A DNA stretch of 24,294 bases from an uncultured Rhodobiaceae bacterium (GCA_937911445.1 CALDQY010000049.1:1-24294); one strand, 5' to 3'; positions 1-8,305 are shown, counted from the first letter of the stretch. Translations and numbers: made by a program. Notes: generated by a model not told the origin, from the sequence alone.

Positions 1-1500
1 AAGCGTATGCTTGCAAAACGTGGCGATCCGGTCGGGAAAGCCCTCGCTGGCTCGTTGCACGCAGCACATGATGAGGAGATTTCACTTGTTGGAAATTTCA
101 AATCCCCGAATTTTGGATCGGGTTCGTTTATTCGCCGTGGTGACGGAAAGCAAGGATATCTTGCTGGATTGCAAAATCATCAGAATCTCACATTACGTAT
201 GTTGCCGTGGGAAGAACATGCACGAAAAGGCATGTACTTCTTCTCATGGGAAGATGGATTTGTATGCACTGGACCAAATCCAAACCCTCCAAAAGGATGG
301 TTGGAGGATGTTCTTGAGCGATCTCGTTTTGATTTCAAACACGAAGAATTGGAGGGCGTCGATGTTTACGTGGCTGGGGATATAACCAGCCAAGAGGTTC
401 TCAACGGTACGCCTTCCTCACAAGGATGGGTTCGTCTCACATTCAAACATGGGCCAATTGTTGGCATTGATTTGCAGTCGCTGAAAGCTACGAAAGAAAA
501 ACAGAGTGCGTTTGTTCACCATCTTGCACTTTCAATGCTTCCTCCATTGCTGACCTCAATTGTTGACATAGACGCGATGTGGGTACCAAATGGATGGGAC
601 CTGGATGATCGTCTTCCAACTGGTGCACAAGAAGGTCTTGAGAAGTTGATGGCTGGTTGGCATGGTTTGACTGTTCCAGAAGGCAACCTCACACGGGCTT
701 GTGAACGTGCAGTTCTTGATTCACTGGATTTCGGTTTGCTTATTGGCTCTTCATGGAGCAAAGGAGATTCCGTTGAACAGATTCTAGCATCTTTGGGTGA
801 CATGCAAGGCTCACAGGATGAGAAACTGCTTGCAGCAGGTGTGTTCCTTGAGGCCATGGAACAAACAGAAGAAGGAATTCGAATCGATGCAAGAGGTGGA
901 CGACAGGAACGTGAAGGAAGCATCGTCGAAGTCATGGAGGGTGCAAGTCTCACCGATGCAGTCCATGCCTTGTGGGAAGATTTTGGCCTAGCCGGACTCA
1001 CATCCATTGGGATTGAAGGTGATGAAGCCGAAATCATTTGGGAACAACAATTGAAGAAACCTAAACCCCTCAAAACGTTCCTCAAAGGATTGGATTCGTC
1101 GAGGAAGAAAGCACAGCAGAAAGCAAAGTTCCCTTACCGCATTGGCGATCTTCCAGGACCCGTTGGTGCAATTCATGATTTGATTCTCACTGGCCTATTG
1201 GAAGGTCCGGGAATTGCTGAACGAAAAGCCACATCACGCCATGACGATATCGATGGCGCTGCTGCGGGGTGGGCATGGTTGCGTGCTGCAGAACGCTCAA
1301 CAGGACAAGAATGGCATTTCGAATCGCTTGCTCGAGACCGAGGTGGAGCTTGGATGGAAGCAACGAAAGCATTACTTGAAGCAGGAAAAACTCTCCTCAA
1401 CTCTGAAGAAAGCACAACTACAGATTTCATTGGGGCCTTGAGTGTCTTACATACGTCAACAGGACAACAAGAGCCTCTTCCAGATCAGCCCAATGCTTGA
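1..1500 (+). CDS. Large protein of unknown function, probably 5'-truncated
   Basis: The frame is open from the first base of the window. The first ATG is at position 7, so the true start may lie outside; at least 497 residues are visible. I do not recognise the family. The protein appears soluble: I see no signal peptide, transmembrane segment or nucleotide-binding motif. It is rich in Trp and Gly in the N-terminal third (for example FFSWEDGF near residue 77) and has a Lys-rich stretch near residues 348-372. The acidic and Gln-rich tail ends in PDQPNA. Its last 16 bases overlap the 3' end of the convergent PLP-enzyme gene. Codon use looks like that of its neighbours, so I see no sign of recent transfer. 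The coding call rests on the very long open frame; function is left open. Confidence 0.8.
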   Translation, partial: KRMLAKRGDPVGKALAGSLHAAHDEEISLVGNFKSPNFGSGSFIRRGDGKQGYLAGLQNHQNLTLRMLPWEEHARKGMYFFSWEDGFVCTGPNPNPPKGWLEDVLERSRFDFKHEELEGVDVYVAGDITSQEVLNGTPSSQGWVRLTFKHGPIVGIDLQSLKATKEKQSAFVHHLALSMLPPLLTSIVDIDAMWVPNGWDLDDRLPTGAQEGLEKLMAGWHGLTVPEGNLTRACERAVLDSLDFGLLIGSSWSKGDSVEQILASLGDMQGSQDEKLLAAGVFLEAMEQTEEGIRIDARGGRQEREGSIVEVMEGASLTDAVHALWEDFGLAGLTSIGIEGDEAEIIWEQQLKKPKPLKTFLKGLDSSRKKAQQKAKFPYRIGDLPGPVGAIHDLILTGLLEGPGIAERKATSRHDDIDGAAAGWAWLRAAERSTGQEWHFESLARDRGGAWMEATKALLEAGKTLLNSEESTTTDFIGALSVLHTSTGQQEPLPDQPNA

Positions 1501-2654
1501 CTCAAATCTTCCCAAAGATCCTCAACATCTTCGATTCCAACACTGATTCGAACATATCCTGGCTCAATTCCTGCAGCGATGCGAACGTCCACAGGCATGG
1601 CCATGTGACTCGAGGTGGCGGGTACTTCAATCAGTGATTCAACACCACCGAGCGAGGTTGCTTCATAGAATAACTTCAGTTTGGACATGAATTCCATAGC
1701 ACCCTCATCGCCTCCTGCGACGACAATTCCGAGCATTCCGCAACCTTTCGGTACAACGCGCTGAGCAATTTCATATTCAGAATGTGAAGGCAAGGTAACA
1801 TGCTGAACACGGACCACGTTCGGGTGATCTTGGAGTCGACGTGCAAGTTCTGCAGAATTTGATGTGAGAATTGGCATGCGTGCATGAAGGGTGCGCATAC
1901 CTCGTTCGAGAAGGTAACAATTGTGAGGGTCTGGAGCACCTCCAAAGTGGACACGGCCCATGAAAATCTTCGAAATTAACTCCTTTGATCCAACAACTGC
2001 TCCTCCAAGAAGATCAGAATGGCCCCCGAGGTATTTTGTTGTGGAATGGATGACCAAATCAGCGCCCATGCTCAAAGGCTGGCAACCCCAAGGTGAAGCG
2101 AATGTGTTGTCAACGACAACCAGCAGATTGTGTCGTTTTGCAACCTCAACCATCGCTGGAATGTCGCAAACTTTGAGGTTTGGATTTGTGATGGTTTCGA
2201 TATACATGATTTTCGTATTGTCTTGAATGGCTGCCTCGTAGGAAGAAGGGTCACGAATATCGGCCATTGTTGTCTCGATACCTAGTCTTGGCAATTCTTC
2301 CGTCATGAGACCATAGGTTCCCCCATAAACATCAGCTGATGCGACGATGTGGTCACCTTGATTGAGGAGCATCAACATGGTTGTCGAGATAGCTGCCATA
2401 CCACTTGAAAACGTTTCAGCATCTTCTCCGCCCTCCATCGCACAGATCTTCTGGGCGACTGCATCGGAATTAACAGAGGAAAGCCGTGAGTAAAGAAGTG
2501 TATGCTGGGCACCAGCAGCCCAGCCAGCATAGCGTTCTTCCGTGAGCTTGTAGGTCGATGAAAGAAAGATTGGTGTGTTCACAGAATCTCCAATGTGATT
2601 GGTTCCTGCGTGCACGTTTTTGGTCGCATCGCGGTGATTGTTGTGTTCTGCCAT
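1485..2654 (-). CDS. Cys/Met-metabolism PLP enzyme (cystathionine gamma-synthase/lyase type)
   Basis: This fold-type I PLP enzyme belongs to the transsulfuration family, which handles cystathionine, O-acylhomoserine or methionine in the cytosol. Numbered from the ATG at 2654 (389 aa), visible motifs are the N-terminal THVHAG-like segment (TKNVHAG, 11-17), YSR (55-57) that contacts PLP phosphate from the partner subunit, SSGMAAI (83-89), VVVDNTFASP (179-188, with the PLP-ring Asp182), the Schiff-base lysine in STTKYLGGH (Lys207), and the C-terminal YVRISVGIED. The usual NPT after YSR is replaced by SSVN. That makes it hard to choose between gamma-synthase, gamma-lyase and methionine gamma-lyase. 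An in-frame TTG at 2666 has a GAGG six bases upstream and would add four residues; the ATG is preferred by family N-termini. The gene lies about 60 bp downstream of the EamA transporter on the same strand. Confidence 0.93.
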   Translation of the reverse strand: MAEHNNHRDATKNVHAGTNHIGDSVNTPIFLSSTYKLTEERYAGWAAGAQHTLLYSRLSSVNSDAVAQKICAMEGGEDAETFSSGMAAISTTMLMLLNQGDHIVASADVYGGTYGLMTEELPRLGIETTMADIRDPSSYEAAIQDNTKIMYIETITNPNLKVCDIPAMVEVAKRHNLLVVVDNTFASPWGCQPLSMGADLVIHSTTKYLGGHSDLLGGAVVGSKELISKIFMGRVHFGGAPDPHNCYLLERGMRTLHARMPILTSNSAELARRLQDHPNVVRVQHVTLPSHSEYEIAQRVVPKGCGMLGIVVAGGDEGAMEFMSKLKLFYEATSLGGVESLIEVPATSSHMAMPVDVRIAAGIEPGYVRISVGIEDVEDLWEDLSQALG

Positions 2655-2716
2655 GGTCCCGCCCAATATTTCCTCATGGCAGACAGGACTTGAACGATGT
2701 GCTACTTTTCGATGAC

Positions 2717-3667
2717 TTATTCTTCCTCGGGATCAAAGATGACAACAGATTTTGGAGGTTGATTGTTTGGACTCTCGCGTAACTCAACCATGAGATTACC
2801 GATGAGCAGGGCACCACCGCCAACCGCAATCCAACCCGTCCAACTGGTCATACCCAAGCCTAGGGCAAAGATGGTCGCCCAGACCGGTTCGAGGGCATAG
2901 ATGATAGCTGCTTGAACAGGGTGTAGGAATCGTTGAAGCAGATTCAACAACAACAGAGCGAACAACGATCCAATCAGGCCTAAACAGAGCAGTGGAACGA
3001 TGACTCCGTCGTTCGCGAGAACCGATAATGCATCGGTTGTTGACGTTCCTGCTGTGAGAATCGCCACAACAAAGCTTCCGATAGCGACGATGAGAAAGGA
3101 AGTGCTTGTTACGCCAATTGGGCTCATTACTTCGGTTATTTTCTGCGTGTAGAGAATATGCAGAGCAAAGAAGAAGGCGCAGAAGACCGTAAGTACTTCC
3201 CCTGCGCCCCATGACAGATGAGGTGGCCCCTCAATGAAACCTGCCCCAAATGTTGCAAGGGCAACACCGAGAATCATGGTCCGAGTCACTTTTTGTCCAG
3301 TCAGTGCCGTCGTAATCAACGCCGTAAAAACGACGTAGAGCGAAGTCAAGAACGCTGATGTCGATGGTGTGATTGAATCGAGACCAATCATCTGGGTGAT
3401 GAAACCAACAAGCAAGATGCTGCCAAGTATTGCTCCTCCTTTCCACAATTGTTGATCACTTAGTGCTGAACGGGCCTCCTTTGAAATCAAAAAGAGAGCA
3501 ATGAAGGCGATGAGAAATCGTCCACCAACGAGCGTTGCAACAACGGGTGTTCGGCCATATGCCTCGATTTCTGGTTGGATGGCATTCATTGCTTGTTTCA
3601 TCCAAATGAAGGTTGCACCCCAAGCGAAAGTCACGGCGAGAAGGCCCCATGCAGCCTTTCGACGCAT
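2717..3667 (-). CDS. EamA/DMT-family drug/metabolite exporter
   Basis: Integral membrane transporter of the drug/metabolite transporter superfamily, with two EamA repeats and about ten hydrophobic helices. The N-terminal helix carries the typical WGxxF pattern (FAWGATFIWMK). The C-terminal repeat holds ALEPVWATIFA, a classic EamA signature. Length (about 316 aa) is typical, and a short charged tail (DPEEE) follows the last helix. Three in-frame ATGs exist at 3706, 3679 and 3667. The 3667 start has GGAGG five bases upstream; the 3679 start has AGAGGGG four bases upstream. The substrate cannot be read from the sequence. Members export amino acids, nucleosides or metabolites, and the neighbouring sulfur amino-acid enzyme makes export of a related compound conceivable, but that is inference only. 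Confidence 0.92.
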   Translation of the reverse strand: MRRKAAWGLLAVTFAWGATFIWMKQAMNAIQPEIEAYGRTPVVATLVGGRFLIAFIALFLISKEARSALSDQQLWKGGAILGSILLVGFITQMIGLDSITPSTSAFLTSLYVVFTALITTALTGQKVTRTMILGVALATFGAGFIEGPPHLSWGAGEVLTVFCAFFFALHILYTQKITEVMSPIGVTSTSFLIVAIGSFVVAILTAGTSTTDALSVLANDGVIVPLLCLGLIGSLFALLLLNLLQRFLHPVQAAIIYALEPVWATIFALGLGMTSWTGWIAVGGGALLIGNLMVELRESPNNQPPKSVVIFDPEEE

Positions 3668-3759
3668 CAATGCCTCCATGATTCCCCTCTTCCCTTCATA
3701 GTGCATAGTGATGATGGTCCGTCAAGAAGGCTCAAAGAGCGTCGATAAGTGGTCAAACC

Positions 3760-5106
3760 ATGGCGTCATGGGAAGAGCCCATTGAAACTGGCGAAGTGCC
3801 TGAATCTGGGTCAACATTTGATGCCATTGTCGTCGGCGGTGGACCGGGTGGATGTTCTGCCGCAGGCTATCTGGCTATGGCTGGCAAGAAAGTGCTCCTT
3901 ATCGAAAAAGGCGTTTGGCCACGGGACAAAATATGCGGTGACGCCGTGGGCGGAAAATCACTGTCTCATGTCAAAGCACTCGGTGTCAAAAAAACGCTTG
4001 AGTCAACGCCTCATTTCAGAGTGAATGGAATCCTGTTCTCCAGCCCAAATGGCAACGAAGTGCGCGTTCCATTGCCTGAAGAAGACGTTGCTCGCCTTGA
4101 GGCTGGATACGCATTGCCTCGGCAACAATTCGATCATTTGCTCTTTGAACGGGTGCAAGAATTGGTTCGCGAGAAAGGTGGATCTGTTATTCAAGGAGGC
4201 TCAGTCAAGGAAGTCTTGTACAACGATGGAAACGACCCAGGAAAAGGGACTGGGCCGAAGCGAAAGGCCACCGGCATTCGATTAACGGTGGGTGGAAGAA
4301 AGGGCACAGTCATGGACTTTCATGCTCCGGCCATCGTCGGAGCAGGGGGTTACCTTTGCCCAGTTGCAACTTCACTTGTTGTCGATACATACCAAGAGAC
4401 AATGGTTGATCGAAAGCATTACTGTGGCGGATACCGCGAGTATTGGGATGGCGTAACGGGCTGTGAAGGGAACATTGGAGACATTGAAATTCACTTTGTT
4501 GATACCATCATTCCGGGATACTTCTGGATCTTCCCAATTGGAGAAGGACGAGTCAATGTTGGTTGTGGCATGGTCATGCATTTGATGGACAAACAATCAA
4601 AGAAGCTGAAGTCTTTGCAAAAGGAAATCATCACCAACCATCCACAATTCAAGGAACGTTTTGCAAATGCGACCATGGTGAAAGGAAGTGCGAAGGGGTG
4701 GCAACTTCCATTCGGTTCGCCGAGGAAAAAGCAGAAGAATCAACCTCGAAGGATGGCCATGAACGGCGCATGGCTTGTCGGCGATGCTGCAAGCCTCATC
4801 GATCCATTCTCTGGAGAAGGCGTTGGTAATGCACTCGTTACTGGTGAGATTGCTGCACGCCACATCGTTGAGGGTCGATCTCCCGAAGAATACCAAACCG
4901 AAGTTTGGGCTACACTTGGTGCTGAACTCAAAAACAGTTATCGTATGCAGTCACTCAGTCGAAAATCTTGGTTGCTCAATTGGTTTGTTGGGAAAGCAGG
5001 TCGCAAACCAGAGTTGCAGGAAATGATGACCGAGATGATCGCGAGCAAAGAAGCGCAAGAAAACCTGCACTCGCCATGGTTCATGTTCAAGACCTTGATG
5101 TTCTAA
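3760..5106 (+). CDS. Geranylgeranyl reductase-family FAD oxidoreductase
   Basis: FAD-dependent reductase of the geranylgeranyl reductase family, which in archaea saturates the isoprenoid chains of ether lipids at the membrane. The 448 residues show the Rossmann motif GGGPGG (26-31) with the ribose-binding Glu at LLIEK (49). They also show the family signature PRDKICGDAVGG (54-65), the YFWIFPIGEGRVNVG substrate-side motif (254-268), and the second FAD motif WLVGDAASLIDPFSGEG (338-354). Length fits the 400-450 residue family. The gene is divergent from the EamA gene with 93 bp between the chosen starts and lies 9 bp before the HAD phosphatase gene, so it probably heads an operon. A Marine Group II GGR is expected to act on digeranylgeranyl-glycerophospholipids. 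A related flavin-dependent enzyme on another isoprenoid remains possible. Confidence 0.93.
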   Translation: MASWEEPIETGEVPESGSTFDAIVVGGGPGGCSAAGYLAMAGKKVLLIEKGVWPRDKICGDAVGGKSLSHVKALGVKKTLESTPHFRVNGILFSSPNGNEVRVPLPEEDVARLEAGYALPRQQFDHLLFERVQELVREKGGSVIQGGSVKEVLYNDGNDPGKGTGPKRKATGIRLTVGGRKGTVMDFHAPAIVGAGGYLCPVATSLVVDTYQETMVDRKHYCGGYREYWDGVTGCEGNIGDIEIHFVDTIIPGYFWIFPIGEGRVNVGCGMVMHLMDKQSKKLKSLQKEIITNHPQFKERFANATMVKGSAKGWQLPFGSPRKKQKNQPRRMAMNGAWLVGDAASLIDPFSGEGVGNALVTGEIAARHIVEGRSPEEYQTEVWATLGAELKNSYRMQSLSRKSWLLNWFVGKAGRKPELQEMMTEMIASKEAQENLHSPWFMFKTLMF

Positions 5107-5115
5107 GGTGACATT

Positions 5116-5904
5116 ATGGGGACTGCACTTGAAGGCATCAAAGCGGTTTTTCTCGATTTAGATGGAACAATCTACCTCGGTGGAGATTTGATTGATGGTG
5201 CCTTGGATTTTCTTCAGCGTTGCGATGACCAAGGTGTGAAGCGCTATTTCCTTTCCAACAATTCCTCTCGTAGCATAGATCAATACGTCAAGAAGTTGGA
5301 GAAAATGGGGATTCCTGCAACATCGGATGATGTCTTACTCTCGACCCATGATTGCATTGCGTGGCTGAAACGAAACAACGTCACAGAAACCTACTGTGTT
5401 GGAACCCAAGGAATGTGTGAGATGCTCGAAGCTGAGGGAATTTCAACGCGTTCCGAAGACCCTCAATACGTTGTCTTAGGATACGATACTGAGACAACGT
5501 ATGAACGCCTCGAGAAAGCAAGCCTCTACCTTCATGCAGGCGTTCCTTTGATGGCATCACACCCAGACATGGTTTGTCCATCACCAGACGGTGGGCTTCC
5601 AGATGTGGGAGCCTTTCTCGCTCTCTTCAAAGCAACAACAGGAGTTGAACCGACCCATATATCTGGTAAGCCAAATCCTGGGATGATTCTGCACAAAATC
5701 GAAGCACTTGGGTTGAAACCTGAGGAGTGCGCTATGGTTGGAGATCGACTCTACACGGATATTGCCATGGCCAATCGTGCCACTTGTATGGGCATCTTGG
5801 TCCTTTCAGGAGAGGCTACGGAAGCGGATGTTGCTGCCTTACCCGAAGGTGCAGAACAACAACCCTCGCTCATTGTCCCATCCGTTGATGCGTTACTTAG
5901 GTGA
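5116..5904 (+). CDS. HAD-superfamily IIA (NagD-like) phosphatase
   Basis: Soluble phosphatase of HAD subfamily IIA (NagD, p-nitrophenyl phosphatase, phosphoglycolate phosphatase group), 262 aa. All four HAD motifs are visible: DLDGTIY with nucleophile Asp14 and acid/base Asp16, SNNSSRS (47-53), Lys185 in GKPNPGM, and the Mg-binding GDRLYTD (209-215). The C2-type cap lies between motifs II and III. A good Shine-Dalgarno AGGTGA lies five bases before the ATG. It starts 9 bp after the geranylgeranyl reductase gene, so the two are almost certainly co-transcribed. A role on a glycerol-phosphate or prenyl-lipid phosphate would fit that neighbour. The subfamily also contains house-cleaning phosphatases, so the substrate is unknown. 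Confidence 0.93.
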   Translation: MGTALEGIKAVFLDLDGTIYLGGDLIDGALDFLQRCDDQGVKRYFLSNNSSRSIDQYVKKLEKMGIPATSDDVLLSTHDCIAWLKRNNVTETYCVGTQGMCEMLEAEGISTRSEDPQYVVLGYDTETTYERLEKASLYLHAGVPLMASHPDMVCPSPDGGLPDVGAFLALFKATTGVEPTHISGKPNPGMILHKIEALGLKPEECAMVGDRLYTDIAMANRATCMGILVLSGEATEADVAALPEGAEQQPSLIVPSVDALLR

Positions 5905-6805
5905 TGAATTGGGTCTCAAGCAGCGTTGGCAACTGTGGCGAAAACGGCGCGTTGTGTTCCCTCCAGATGAAATCCATCAGGCTGGAGAAAATGCAGAATT
6001 GAGATTAGAAAAACTCTGCAGAGCTGCTGGGAAAACAAAGCGATGGTCCGTCTATCCATCCGTACGGATTCCTGATCCGGAGGGTGGCCGTCGTGAGATT
6101 GATTTGATTCTTGTTTCAGGTACAACCGTTCTTGTCGTTGAACAGAAACATTGGTCTGGTCGATTCGAAGTGTTTGAAGATGGAGAATTTCTTCAACACA
6201 GGAACAAGGGTGGTGAGCACAGTCATGCTACCGTCGCTCATCGAATTGCTCGTAAAGCAAGATTGTTGGAAGAAATCCATCGTAAACGATTTCCTGACAA
6301 CGAAATGTCATTTCATGTTCTTGTTGCAATGACACATCCTCGATTGGAGTGGCCGGATAAGATTCCAGACATTCCAGCTGAAATGGTCAACGAACGACAA
6401 TTGCTCGATCGTATTCAATCGACCGGAGGAGAGGAAATCGATTCAGACTTTTTCGAAACGATGGATGGGTTTGGCACATGGGATGAGATTCACATGCATG
6501 GTGGGTTGAAACTCAAGGGTGACCTCCTCGATATCGGCCTAGGAACAGGGGTGGAAGAATGGGATGTTCATCGAAACGGTGAATTGAAGGCCACAGTCGA
6601 GCATCCCCGTGGATTCTTTTCTATTTTCAAGAATACAACGAGTCAGATTACACTGAGTGATTCGGGTGGAAGGCACATCGACATCAGATGCAAGGAAGGC
6701 CCGATGTTGAAGATGCACGTAGTTGGACGAACCAGCTCTGAAGAGGTTGATTGGATGCAAATCGATGGAATCCTCGCTTCCAAGAAACCTGCGGAGTGGG
6801 GCTGA
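5888..6805 (+). CDS. NERD-domain (nuclease-related) protein
   Basis: The N-terminal half is a NERD domain, a restriction-endonuclease-fold domain often found with DNA-processing or stress functions. Numbered from the ATG at 5888 (305 aa), the family pattern is clear: GENAELRL (33-40), GGRREIDLILV with Asp72 (66-76), and VVEQKHWSG (83-91) giving the Glu85-x-Lys87 of a PD-(D/E)xK-like site. The part from about 180 to 305 has no domain I recognise and looks like a small beta-rich domain. No membrane segment is seen. The ATG overlaps the upstream HAD gene by 17 bp. A TTG at 5909 with AGGTGA four bases upstream would start after that gene ends and is an equally reasonable start. The stop overlaps the next start (TGATG), implying translational coupling to the SemiSWEET gene. 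Confidence 0.85.
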   Translation: MRYLGDELGLKQRWQLWRKRRVVFPPDEIHQAGENAELRLEKLCRAAGKTKRWSVYPSVRIPDPEGGRREIDLILVSGTTVLVVEQKHWSGRFEVFEDGEFLQHRNKGGEHSHATVAHRIARKARLLEEIHRKRFPDNEMSFHVLVAMTHPRLEWPDKIPDIPAEMVNERQLLDRIQSTGGEEIDSDFFETMDGFGTWDEIHMHGGLKLKGDLLDIGLGTGVEEWDVHRNGELKATVEHPRGFFSIFKNTTSQITLSDSGGRHIDIRCKEGPMLKMHVVGRTSSEEVDWMQIDGILASKKPAEWG

Positions 6806-7095
6806 TGGCTGAGTTGTGGATTGAGGTCATCGGCCTCATAGCAGGCGGACTCGGTATTGTTGCATGGATTCCACAAATTCGAGACGTGTGGGTGCATAAA
6901 CGGCACGAAGGAATCTCATTAATCACCTTCAGTATCGTTACAATCGCTCTCTCATTATGGCTAATCTACGGTATTCTTGTCAAATCCTTGGCGATGATCA
7001 TTGCGAATATCCTCACACTTGGCGTCATCCTAGCCGTCCTCATTGGAGTTCAGCGATTGCGGCGCCGTGAAGCGCTCGCCACTGAGTCTCAATAA
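6805..7095 (+). CDS. SemiSWEET-like PQ-loop sugar transporter
   Basis: Ninety-six residues with three hydrophobic helices (about 5-24, 38-58 and 60-82). The PQ-loop signature WIPQIRDVW comes at the end of helix 1, followed by the short loop HKRHEGISLITF. This is the single triple-helix unit typical of prokaryotic SemiSWEETs, which dimerise in the membrane to carry sugars. The basic tail (RLRRREA) agrees with a cytoplasmic C-terminus. The ATG shares its A with the stop of the NERD gene (TGATG), so translation is probably coupled; a longer in-frame start at 6751 lies inside that gene and is not supported by the family length. Its 3' end overlaps the convergent glutamine synthetase gene by 7 bp. 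The substrate is not readable from the sequence. Confidence 0.88.
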   Translation: MAELWIEVIGLIAGGLGIVAWIPQIRDVWVHKRHEGISLITFSIVTIALSLWLIYGILVKSLAMIIANILTLGVILAVLIGVQRLRRREALATESQ

Positions 7096-8096
7096 GCAGA
7101 TTTGGTCGTCTCAATGATGACTGCTGCAATCTTGTAAGGGTCACCGTTGGAAGCAGGACGGCGATCCTCGAGTCGCCCTTTCCAGCCGTCTTCAATCGTA
7201 CCGATTGGTATACGAATGGATGCGCCTCGATCCGATACGCCGTATGAAAATTCATGAATGGATTGTGTCTCGTGCTTTCCAGTCAATCGCATTTCATTGT
7301 GAGCACCATAGACATCGATATGCTTCTTGATGTTCTTACCAAATGCTTCACAGATTTCTGACAGGAGTTTCTCTCCACCCTCGTCCCGCATGCGTCCATC
7401 GCTGAAGTTTGCGTGCATTCCAGAACCGTTCCAGTCCGTATCACCAAGAGGCTTGGGGTGCCAATCAATGGCTAAACCGTACTTCTCAGCGTTGCGCTCT
7501 GCGAGGTATCGAGAGACCCAAATCTGGTCGCCAGCATCTTTGGCACCCTTTGCAAAGATTTGGTATTCCCATTGGCCTGCAGCAACTTCAGCGTTGATGC
7601 CTTCTACGTTCAATCCTGCTTCGAGGCACATATCAAGGTGGGCTTCGATGATGTCTCTGCCGAAGGCGTTTTTGGCACCTACGGAACAGTAAAACTGGCC
7701 TTGTGGGGTTTGGTCGCGTGGGAATCCAAGAGGCAGGTTGGTTTCCGGGTCCCATAGGAAGTATTCTTGTTCGAATCCGAACCAGAAATCGTCATCATCA
7801 TCGTTGATGGTCGCCCGACCATTTGTCCTGTGAGGGCTCCCATCTGCATTCAGAACTTCGCACATGACGAGGTAGCCATTGATTCGGTCAGGGTCAGGAT
7901 AGATTGCTACAGGCTTCAACAGGCAATCTGAATCGCCACCGTCAGCTTGCAATGTGGACGATCCGTCAAAGGACCACATGGGGCATTCTGCCACTGTGCC
8001 ACCGAAGTCGCTACGAATCATCGTTTTGCTTCGCATGCTCTGTGTTGGTTCAAATCCGTCTAGCCAAATATACTCAAGTTTTGCTTTGTCACTCAT
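7089..8096 (-). CDS. Glutamine synthetase, eukaryotic type (GSII)
   Basis: Cytosolic ATP-dependent ligation of ammonia to glutamate, the main entry of ammonium into biomass. At 335 aa it is far shorter than the 440-470 aa archaeal/bacterial GSI. It follows the GSII pattern along its whole length: KLEYIWLDG near the N-terminus, PMWSFDGSST (39-48), WFGFEQEYFL (105-114, metal-binding Glu109 and Glu111), AEVAAGQWEYQI (169-180), WNGSGMHANFS (222-232), MRLTGKHET (269-277), SIRIP (293-297) and EDRRPASNGDPY (310-321). The adenylylation loop of GSI-beta is absent, as expected for GSII. It is transcribed from an AT-rich 209 bp leader region containing several inverted repeats. No PII (glnK) or amtB gene is adjacent. 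GSII is best known from eukaryotes and a few bacterial groups, so the lineage may have received it by transfer. Confidence 0.95.
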   Translation of the reverse strand: MSDKAKLEYIWLDGFEPTQSMRSKTMIRSDFGGTVAECPMWSFDGSSTLQADGGDSDCLLKPVAIYPDPDRINGYLVMCEVLNADGSPHRTNGRATINDDDDDFWFGFEQEYFLWDPETNLPLGFPRDQTPQGQFYCSVGAKNAFGRDIIEAHLDMCLEAGLNVEGINAEVAAGQWEYQIFAKGAKDAGDQIWVSRYLAERNAEKYGLAIDWHPKPLGDTDWNGSGMHANFSDGRMRDEGGEKLLSEICEAFGKNIKKHIDVYGAHNEMRLTGKHETQSIHEFSYGVSDRGASIRIPIGTIEDGWKGRLEDRRPASNGDPYKIAAVIIETTKSAY

Positions 8097-8105
8097 GGTA
8101 TCAGA

Positions 8106-8123
8106 CGCCCCGCTGCGAGGGCG
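8106..8123 (-). promoter_or_regulatory. GC-rich short hairpin in the glutamine synthetase leader
   Basis: CGCCC (8106-8110) and GGGCG (8119-8123) form a five-pair all-GC stem with an 8-base loop, about 10 bases upstream of the synthetase ATG. It stands out against the AT-rich surroundings. If the transcript starts at the more distal TATA-like element it would be in the 5' leader and close to the start codon; if it starts at the proximal element, it is just upstream of the transcript. The role is inferred from position only. Confidence 0.35.
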
Positions 8124-8190
8124 GTATATGAACCATTTGCCTATTATTTTTGAGTTATAATGTCAGTATTGAGCAATATTTCTGTATTTT

Positions 8191-8205
8191 TCTCATCAAA
8201 TGAGA
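8191..8205. promoter_or_regulatory. Perfect inverted repeat, possible operator
   Basis: TCTCAT and ATGAGA flank CAA, a 15-base palindrome in the intergenic region upstream of the glutamine synthetase gene. A partial copy of one arm (TTCTCATTTA) lies about 35 bases away at 8227-8236. A second distant pair, ATTGTGAT (8211-8218) and ATCACAAT (8284-8291), is also inverted. Such symmetry in a promoter region suggests binding of a dimeric regulator, for example a nitrogen or Lrp-type regulator, but no regulator gene is in the window and AT-rich DNA makes chance palindromes common. Confidence 0.35.
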
Positions 8206-8305
8206 ATTGTATTGTGATTTAGGTTGTTCTCATTTAGCCAATTGCGCGAAAAAGCAAATTGAAATTTAGCAAACGCCTAATTTATCACAATCTGGCTGAG
8301 AAGAG

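Larger units (their letters stand above)
8097..8305. promoter_or_regulatory. AT-rich intergenic promoter region of glutamine synthetase gene
   Basis: The longest non-coding stretch of the window (209 bp), much richer in A+T than its surroundings. Reading towards the synthetase gene on the minus strand, TATA-like elements are TTATAA at 8155-8160 and CATATACC at 8125-8132; the second is about 30 nt from the ATG and would give a nearly leaderless message. The half nearer 8305 follows the end of nothing on the plus strand and lies downstream of the S15-family hydrolase gene (minus strand), so it may also hold that gene's 3' end signal. I see no small ORF or tRNA here. Inverted repeats within it are listed separately. 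Confidence 0.55.

Noticed and set aside
516..1085. 189-codon minus-strand frame opposite the first gene
   Set aside because: Ser/Pro/Arg-rich shadow; the plus-strand frame is much longer and better composed.
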